From contig JAALGY010000032.1 of the NCBI GenBank assembly GCA_032358165.1, positions 682,001 through 746,000 on the forward strand: DNA of 64,000 nucleotides. Direction: 5' to 3'. Under the pieces are notes generated by a model. The model was not told where the DNA came from. It did not search any database and saw only the letters and a list, made by a program, of their open reading frames with translations. Numbering within the stretch: position 1 is the first letter of the stretch; every line of letters begins with the position of its first letter. Positions 56,592-64,000 of this stretch are shown here, in pieces. The position numbers were made by a program, and so were the translations under genes. Source of the DNA: Diplosphaera chodatii. Its lineage: Eukaryota > Chlorophyta > Trebouxiophyceae > Prasiolales > Stichococcaceae.

Positions 56592-58507
56592 ATGGAGATT
56601 GACGACCCAGTGGCGGCTTGGGCCTGGGGTGAGTGGGCAAAGGACCGTGTTGTGGACCTGGTAGAAGAGCAAACCGAGCGGCAGCGGCAGCGGGCGCGGA
56701 GGGCGTATCCGCCCAGCCCGGAGGAGATAGCAGCGGCTGAATACAACAAGCGCTCTGCCGAAGCTTGGTCGGCGGGCGCCGCTGTTTACGGCGTGGTGAT
56801 GCACGGCGATGATGGTGGCAGTCCGCTGCTGGCACCCCTGACGCGGTGCTTCGTACAGCTGGTGGGGGAATCCCTCGAAGGCGTTCCCGGTTTCAGCGAC
56901 CCCAAATCGCAGCTCAAGGTCCTGGACGCCGCCAGCGGGCCCGGGGAACCTGCGGCCTCTATCGCCCAGCGCTGGCCGACACTGTGCGTGTTCTCATGCG
57001 ACCTGGCGCCGGGCATGACGGAGGCAGCGCAGCGGCAGACATGGAGGCACCAGCGCGTCCCCAACATGATGTGAGGGTTCACTCAGCTTCTGCAGAGGCA
57101 TGTTGCTGACGACGGCCTGCATGACACATAAGTTGATCAGGATACAGTTTGAGCGGACTGCCAGCGAACCTGTTCGGCATTGCAGCGCGTGGGGCATGGA
57201 CGCCGAGGCGACCTCTACGCTGCAACAGAGCTCCATCAGCGCCGTGACATGCTGTCACGGCCTTCAGTTCTTTGCTCAGTATGAAAGGTGACATGCGTGC
57301 ACAGCGGACTGTGCACGCTGACAGACACATCCCTGCATGTATGTCGAAGTTCACACCCAGAACTCAGGCTCACTCCTGCTGCCTTGTGCCCCGCAGGGCA
57401 CTTGCTGAGTGGCACCGCGTGCTGCAGGACGATAGGCTGCTGGCCGTCTCAGGTGCTGCCATGCCTCGTTGCATGCAAGAGGACACTGCATCAGGAGGAC
57501 TCATCAAGGGAACCGGATACTGTGCAAAGGTCTGACGCGTACTATGCTGCCAGTGCCAAAGGCTGGCAGCCTGCAGTCCATGCAGCTGGCAACCGCGGTG
57601 GTTGCATCTTTGGCGCCCAGTGAGCAGCTGCTGGCCTCGCCAGCCACGTTTGCAGATCTGTCGAGCCTGCTAGCCGCCATTCAGGCGGCAGGCTTTCACA
57701 GGCTCGAGTGCAAGTGCGGTAGCGAGCCATGCGACCTACATAGTTGACACTTGCAGCGCTATGCTCATAACGATACATATGGTGTCTACTTGGCAGTAAC
57801 CATACGTCCTTGTGCAGGGACATCCTAGTGCCAATGCAAATTCCTCCGGACACGCTGAGACGGCATCTGGCAGCAGACCCTCTGGTACTTGAGGTTCTAC
57901 AAAAGCTGGAAGCTGGCGGGCGCTCGAACGCACTCCAGGCATGTCTTCACTGCAGGCACGACCAGAGCTTAGCTACGCTATGTCTCACGATATGCGCGGA
58001 AGTATGCAAAGGACATGCTATGAGATGACTGCACAGCCATGTGGGCTACAGCTCAGTGACTGAGGTGTGAGTACATTATGGTTTGAGGAGGCTGCTCCCA
58101 TTTGATGACCATGTAGTCTGCATCTGACTGCCCTTGCAAATCATTTGTAGTACACTGGATGTCGAGGATGCAGTGCATACTTGTATATCACGAACGCCTT
58201 CATAGGCCCTGTACACAGATGATGCCCGTTGAGCTGTATGCAGGAGGCAGAGGATGCAGCAAAGGCTGCAGCGCAGCAGGCAGGCTGGATGCAGGACGAT
58301 GGCAGCATTGCAATGGTGGACGTGCATACTGTCATAAGCGCGCACAACTGTGCCAAGCCGCAAAGGGAGAAGCTTCGGCTGCCAGACTTCATGGCAAAGA
58401 AGCTGCAGCAGTACCGAGACATGATGAATACCTCAGAAGACGGTAGCATTGCTCAAACTCCAGATACCAATGCTTCCAAACCTGTCGAACCTTGCACTGG
58501 TGCTTGA
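56592..58507 (+). CDS. Class I SAM-dependent methyltransferase, cluster copy 4 (diverged, extended tails)
   Basis: Six exons: 56592-57070, 57186-57287, 57397-57452, 57554-57713, 57818-57938, 58244-58507; 393 residues. Internal exon lengths 102, 56, 160 and 121 nt equal those of copy 3. Motifs: KVLDAASGPGEPAASIAQRW, VFSCDLAPGMTEAAQR, ISAVTCCHGLQFFAQY, RALAEWHRVLQDDRLLAV, DILVPMQIPPDTLRRHLAAD. It has an extra N-terminal stretch (MEIDDPVAAWAWGEWAKDRV and an Arg/Gln-rich helix) and a C-terminal extension after DDGSIAMVDVHTVISAHN. Some positions conserved in copies 1-3 are changed (the glycine-rich KPGG becomes QDDR), so its substrate or activity may differ. Intron 5 has a GC donor (CAG|GCATGT at 57939). 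Confidence 0.85.
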
Positions 58508-59030
58508 TGCTTGAAATTATATCAGGCGTGACATAACCTGCGTGCCTAGGAAGACTAGACAGATAAGCAAAACATGGATTTTGCAGGATGCTAGCCGGTT
58601 GAAGGGCAAACGAAACCAGCAGCACACCACCATTCGCAGACTGACAGTTGGCAGTAACCCCAAGACATGTCAAAAGTCACTGCAGTGCGTCTGGTCGTGA
58701 GAAGGTCACTGCATAATGCTAGTGCTAGCATTGCTACATGTAGCTGCTGCCTGCCATCTTGGCAACTGGCTACTGCGCATACATATGTCTGTCACATGCA
58801 ACATCCAGGTGTTGCCTGCCATACCGGCATCTCCCAGAGACCCTTGCTGAACATGTGATCACCGTGGTCGCGTCTTCGTCCACAGTCCCACCAGCACCAA
58901 CGCACCCTCTGTCCAGTATGCAGCTGTCACACTGATCTTGACGCTGACCAAAGGCAGTGCAAGCCACTGACAACCGCCTGGGCTTTGCGCCCCTCTGGCC
59001 CTTGTGTCTGGCCAGCATCTCTGCCAGAGC
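58508..59030. other. Intergenic region between convergent genes
   Basis: Contains the 3' flanks of methyltransferase copy 4 (+) and the unknown gene (-). Nothing gene-like seen. Confidence 0.4.
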
Positions 59031-60928
59031 TCATGCGATGCTCTGTCGCTTGGCGAACAGGGCCGCCAGCTCGTTGTTGACTTCGCCGTCGCCGGGTGTC
59101 GGGGGGCGGGGCCCGGCACGGCTGGGCGTCAGCCCACGCCGCTTCGACCGCAGCTCCTCCTGCAGGATGTGCAAACCACCCCGTTTTCAAAGAGAGGTGT
59201 CTGCTACTGCAAACTCTCATGCAGGCTGCACGCTCAAATACACCACGAGCTGTCCATGTGACTATTATCCCCTGGCACGCTGCCAATGCCTGATGTAAGA
59301 TCAGAGCCACCAACCCAAACACCTCGTGCAACTGCTTGGTGAACACGGACTACTGGAAGAAGCCCGCACAGCTGCTCATTGCAGGCGCATCGGGTGCTGG
59401 TAGGTTCACCTGCCAGGAAGGGCTGGACGGCTGTGGCTGAGGGCTGGCGCCGCGAGCTTCATCGGCGCCATTGGTGATGGCTACGCTGCCAGCGCCGCCG
59501 ACCGTCGAGATGCTGCCATCATCGCCCTGGTTTAGCTTTCTGCAGCACACACCCCCGCTGGCTGCCTATCACAACTGCAAGGACAGTGCACCCAGTGCGC
59601 AAAGGGATGTCCCAGTGACGGCCATGAGTTGCAGCTCGCCCCAAACCATGTGGAGTCATCCGAATGATGAAGGTCAGCCACACCTGCGCAGCAGCTCTCG
59701 TGCTGCGGGCGAGGCAGTTGCGTTGAGCTGCGTGGCTGATGCCGGCATGCGCAGCAGCCCGCCCAATGTGGGCACTGCTCCCATCGCCAGCAGCCTGCAC
59801 GCCCCAGAAGCCACATCCCATTCAATGTTTGGTATGGTATGAGTGACACCTGCAGGCACTCAACCAGTGGATGTGTCGCTATGATGCAAGTGTCGATGGA
59901 CTGTGTATGTACGGCACATGCCTGGACTCGTCGATGCGCCGAGATGATGGTGACGACGTGTCTGCTGTAGATGACTGCATCTGGCATGCCTCGGGCACGG
60001 ACGCCTGCAATGCAGGAGGATGCTCCCTCACAGTGTGACCAGAAGGCGCAGTGGAGTTCCCATCAACACTGCGCACAAACTGCGCCTCAGCACCCCGCTG
60101 CGTTGCAACGCCACCTGGGACCGCGTCAGCACGGGCGGGGGCGGGGGTCGCTCGACCGCTGGCATGCCGCCCGCCCAGCCCTGAAGCGCCGTGATTTCGC
60201 TGTCGTGGAATGCCATCGCCCGCGCCACCTCACCTGCCTGCACCGCAGCAGTTGCGCGTCTGCATTGGTTGGTCGCAGAATAGTGTGTCGAACATATGTG
60301 ACCTGGCACACACAGCCGGTGGCTGAGCGACAGTAGTGGATAGCCAAATGCACACCATGATGGCAGCGGCAGCGCCATCATTCGAGTTCCGAACATCCTC
60401 GAGGGCATTTGCAACCTCCTGCAGTATGCGCATGCTCCGTTTCAATTTCCATTAGTGAAGGAGGCATCAGCACATGGTACTACTTTTTCAAACAGCGTGA
60501 GCAGGGCATGTCACGCACCTGCAGGTGGCGTTCTAGGTAGTATTTCGACTTTTCCAGAAACGCCACCGCCTCCGCTTGGCTCATCTCAGCACTTCTTGCC
60601 GGTTCCCGTGATGTGTTGCAGGAGTCAGCTTACTCGTGCTGCGTTTGCAGCAACTGCTGCGCCGCTCCTGTACTGCTGTTGGGACTGCTGAACAAAACCT
60701 CGGACAGGCTTGCCAGTGTTGTGCTGCAAAGCAAAAACGGTTATCGCTGGAGTTGCTGCTGAGTAGCAGGGCCTCAGGCGCACGGCGATTGTGGTGGCAC
60801 AGAAGCTTGCACAAGCTGATGACGTTTGAAAATGGGGTGCACGCGTCTACGAAACAGAGCACATCAGTCACCGCTGGGCTGATCAAGGTCCCAACAGGCA
60901 GCCGCAGCGCAGCAATAGTCTTGCAAAA
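59031..60928 (-). CDS. Unrecognised protein, 5' end unresolved
   Basis: Eight exons join in phase: 60928-60872 (tentative), 60723-60634, 60584-60519, 60418-60356, 60237-60077, 59794-59684, 59539-59410, 59159-59031; about 270 residues, lacking a confirmed start. The first visible part is Gln/Ala-rich (HNTGKPVRGFVQQSQQQYRS). An acidic helical region (MSQAEAVAFLEKSKYYLERH, EVANALEDVRNSNDGAAAAI) precedes a polyproline stretch (AVERPPPPPVLTRSQVALQR). LLAMGAVPTLGGLLRMPASA resembles an armadillo-type helix. The tail is disordered and ends NNELAALFAKRQSIA. Composition and conserved phase argue for a real gene, but I recognise no family. An upstream initiator exon probably lies between 60929 and 61525. 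Confidence 0.55.
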
Positions 60929-61525
60929 CTGCACACCTACACCACTGGGCGGTCGTGTGCTCAAGTAGCAAGTGTCGAAGCGTCAGCTGAGCCGAAGCAC
61001 CACTTGTCGCGACTTGTCGCGTGCGGTATGATATGGTAGGTGATCGACTTCTACTGCAATTTGCAAACGATGACGGTGCCGGCAACCTGAGCATCGTCCG
61101 ACTGTCCTGGCACCAACGCGGAGCATTGTCAGCGCTACAGCCCTACAGGGGTGGCACTCGGGTGGCACTCGAGAAGTTGAGCAGATAGGCAGCTCCCAGA
61201 TCGCCAGCCGGGCCCATGTTCCTAACAGCAACGCTGGGGTTGCTGCATCTCATAGGCTGGGTCATGCGCATTGCAGATCGCAACGCAGCTACTAGGAGCG
61301 GAAGTTCACAGGGTGATAAGTGGATGTCTGGCAGTGGATGGATTCTACCGCCTTACTTGCAGCACACGCAAACGAAAGCCATATGTCCGCCGCACCTCAC
61401 TCATGTCATGAGACATCGTGCAGCTGACCTGAACTGCCACCAGATGCATGGCTGTTGCAGCTGTACTGCACCTGCCTGCACTGCCACGCAGTGCTTTCGA
61501 TGTCAGGCGGAAGCACGAGTGCCTC
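60929..61525. other. Region between minus-strand genes
   Basis: Should hold the 3' UTR of the nucleoporin gene and the promoter, and perhaps the first exon, of the unknown gene. I could not identify that exon. Confidence 0.35.
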
Positions 61526-63976
61526 TCATGTGTCAGACTTCGGCTCCTCAGCGCCTGGCTGGTTGTCGGTGGCGGCAGGCGCCTTGTCACCATCCACCCT
61601 GACAGTGCCGGCCTGCACCAAGCATGCAGATGCTCGTCACCATCAACCACAGCAGACCCTGTGCCACCAAATCTATGCTGGTGATGACCTCTGCAGGCGC
61701 AGGAGTTTTGCGGTTGAGGGTTGAGGACAGCACAGCGGACGCCACCTGCTCTGTGCCTGCGACAGCGTGGGCCTTCTCCACCGGCGCCTCCTCACCATCC
61801 GCGGTGCCGCCCTCCCCAGCGCCGCCCTCCGCTCCAGGCGCCTTGCCATCATCGTCCACCCTGACGGTGCCGACCTGCAGCACGCATGCACATGCTCAAC
61901 TGTCGTTGACAAATCCGCTGAATCCCGTGCACGCTGCCCCTGGTTGTTTGCACACCGAGCACAGTTGCCAGCAGTCACAGCTCGGTGGCACCACCTGATC
62001 TGCAAGGGCATCCGCCTCGGACTTTTTGGCAGGCGCCTCCTCGGCATCCGCGGTGCCGCCTTCCCCAGCTGTCGCCGCCTCACCGGCGCCTTCAGCCTGC
62101 AGGAGCCCTCGTGCCCTTCAGATGCTTTCCTGACCCCAATGCCAGTAGTCCACAGTCCATGTGAGTACCAAACCACGGGGTATGCCCGTGCAGCACACGC
62201 AGAGAGCGGCTGGGTGGGAAGGGCACACCGCGGCGCCCTCGCCCTCGCCCTCCTGCTGCGCGAGCACCTTGTCGTTGTGCTCCATAGCCTTCTCATGCTC
62301 CCGCATGAACTCCTGGGCGCCTGGTGCATGGCATGATTGCTGCTCAAAAGACGGTAATGAGGCTGCCGAGATGTGCAGTGTTGCAGCCTGAGGATGCCCA
62401 ACGGATGCGCAGGCCAAACAGCAACACAGGCAGAGCTGCAGATTCACGTATAGGTCCCAAGATCATCTTTGTCAGCACACGACATGCACTGTGTACACCG
62501 TGACAGTCCCCATGGAGAACTCACGATCTTGTGAGGCAAAGCGCGCGCAGAACATCTCCGTCCTTTGCTCCTCATCGGCAAAGTCCACGGCGGACCACAC
62601 GATGCTCTTCTCATTGCCGCTGTGCTCCTGCATCCGCGTCCCTGGCATGACTGCACACAAGAAGGAAGACGTGTCACCTAGTCTGACAGTGATGATGCCG
62701 ACCAAGCAAGGCCAGACATGCTCATCATGGTGCAAGCATGCGGTGACGTCATCTCGCAGCACGACGCTGCCTTTACCACCACCAGCAGACCATGCATTGC
62801 ACGACTGGATGACAAGACTGCCACGGCCTCACCAATGTGGTTGGCGCGGATCTTCAGGGTCTTGTCCTGGCGCATGAGCAGGCGGATGCGGTCGTTGTCC
62901 TTGTGGCGCAGCAGCTTCATGGGACCCACCCCCCGCTCCTTCCACTCGCCGCTGCCCTGGTCATAGCTGCAGGGCAATGCCTCCGGAACAGTCAGCCTGC
63001 ATTACTTCATTCTCATGTGTGCTTAATGCAGCTGAACATCACAGCCAAGTAGATATGCGTATGCAACAGCTGTTCAATGTAGTGTGATTTGTCTCCCTTT
63101 CAGCAGGGTCAAGGAACGGACCGGTATAGCTTGCACTTGAAGTCGGCCATGACCTCCTCGCCCTCCTCTCCAGTCTGCAGCAGCGTGAACATGCGCATGA
63201 TATCCATGCACAGGTGTACGCCGATGGAAGGCTGCATGCACAGCACTGCCATGGCACAACCCTGACATACTGGTCTTGCATCTATCGGTGTACATCTGTA
63301 TGTCGTCGCGAAAGGAAGCATGCTCACCTGCACCTCCACCTCCTCGAGCTGCACCACAGGCTTGAACTCTGCAGAGCAATCCTCCTCGTCAGCGCCGCCA
63401 TCCTCGTCACCCTCTTCCCGCGTCGCCTCACCCTGCGCTGTGCTGCCGCCAAAGCCTGCACAGGGTGCAGAACCTGGTCTATGCATCCATGGGAATTGCA
63501 GGCATGTCGCTCAGACAAGTGTCATGCACAGACCATGCCGCAGGGCTGGTGCAGAAGATGAAGTCATTGCACCCACCTGACGACTGGCCAGCAGCCACAC
63601 CCGAGAAACCGCCGAAGCCACTGCCGCCTCCAAACGTGGAGGCTGAGCCAAAGATGGGCGTGGGCGAGGACTCCTGCAATGCACAGGAAGCGGTCATATA
63701 GACTTGCAAGGTGCTCAAAGTTGGCTTGGCATGGTGTGCCAAAGCAGCTTCCAGCCTTTTCCCTTGTAGATCGATCGCTTGGGAGGACCGTCGAACGCTT
63801 GATAGCTGCATGTACAGCGTGCAGACCACCCTGTGACTTTGCTCAGAAAGCACGTGAAGCGATGGCACTGCAGAAACATGGCCACCCACACGCATAGCAA
63901 CATGTTGAAACTCAACGGCTTTTGAAGTGCATGCGCTCGCATTGCTCATGTCACTGCAGGCAGACAGCCAATACAT
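61526..63976 (-). CDS. FG-repeat and RanBP1-domain nucleoporin (Nup50-like), 5' part off window
   Basis: Nine exons seen: 63673-63577, 63455-63328, 63174-63122, 62966-62833, 62650-62525, 62320-62229, 62096-61995, 61874-61689, 61612-61526; the 5' part lies upstream and leaves the window. The first visible exon has FG-type repeats ([20 protein letters not shown]). A RanBP1 domain follows: [92 protein letters not shown], then the helix [15 protein letters not shown] repeats plus a C-terminal RanBP1 domain is the layout of Nup50/Nup2, which binds Ran at the nuclear basket. The acidic tail after the domain is built of repeated exons and ends KSDT-stop. All introns are GT-AG. Confidence 0.88.
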
Positions 63977-64000
63977 TGGCCCTTCCTGCTGTGACCTGAC

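Noticed and set aside
1..64000. CRISPR arrays, bacterial operons, rRNA or tRNA genes
   Set aside because: No regularly spaced repeats, no cloverleaf-like sequence or rRNA signature was seen; gene structure is clearly nuclear eukaryotic.

Overview
This is nuclear DNA from an intron-rich, GC-rich photosynthetic eukaryote, most likely a trebouxiophyte-type (Chlorella/Coccomyxa-like) green alga; I cannot name the species. Almost every gene is cut into short exons (12 to about 500 nt). Donors are typically GTGCG/GTGAG and acceptors TGCAG. The protein set is plant/algal: an OBAP1-type (DUF1264) protein, plant-type AMBRA1, desiccation-related ferritin-like proteins, a plastid-targeted VTT/TVP38 protein, mitochondrial PDH-E2 and a Nup50-type RanBP1 protein. 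I built exon models by hand from splice signals, reading phase and family conservation; the resolved models keep an open frame across every junction.

Layout. 1-1917 (-): 5' part of a membrane-anchored glycosyltransferase-like gene. About 2.9-4.2 kb (+): a poorly resolved zinc-finger gene. 5542-6855 (+): secreted CAP/PR-1 protein. 8139-9672 (-): Ala-rich, probably GPI-anchored wall protein. 11206-13407 (-): secreted Lys/Ala- and Asp-rich protein. 13828-18352 (-): dihydrolipoamide acetyltransferase (15 exons). 19818-26180 (+): AMBRA1-like autophagy protein (about 17 exons). 26777-29379 (+): OBAP1-like protein. 30174-34135 (+) and 34738-38164 (-): a tail-to-tail pair of ferritin-like paralogues. 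39303-42890 (+): a PLAT domain fused to a PPTC7-like PP2C phosphatase. 43472-43837 (-): ribosomal protein uS10/RPS20, intronless. 44036-45103: a non-autonomous DNA transposon-like element with 29-bp terminal inverted repeats and a 7-bp target duplication. 45469-58507: four paralogous class I SAM methyltransferases (two +, one -, one +) interrupted by a VTT/TVP38-family gene (-). 59031-60928 (-): an unrecognised gene, 5' end unresolved. 61526 to the right edge (-): FG-repeat plus RanBP1 nucleoporin.

How the genes relate. Apart from the two local duplications (ferritin-like pair, methyltransferase cluster) this is an ordinary collinear chromosome segment without operons. The most unusual items are the PLAT-PP2C fusion, the methyltransferase cluster in which one copy has GC donors where its neighbour has GT, the inverted ferritin-like pair that kept a T-rich intron at the same position, a 12-nt microexon, and exon-level repetition in the nucleoporin tail.
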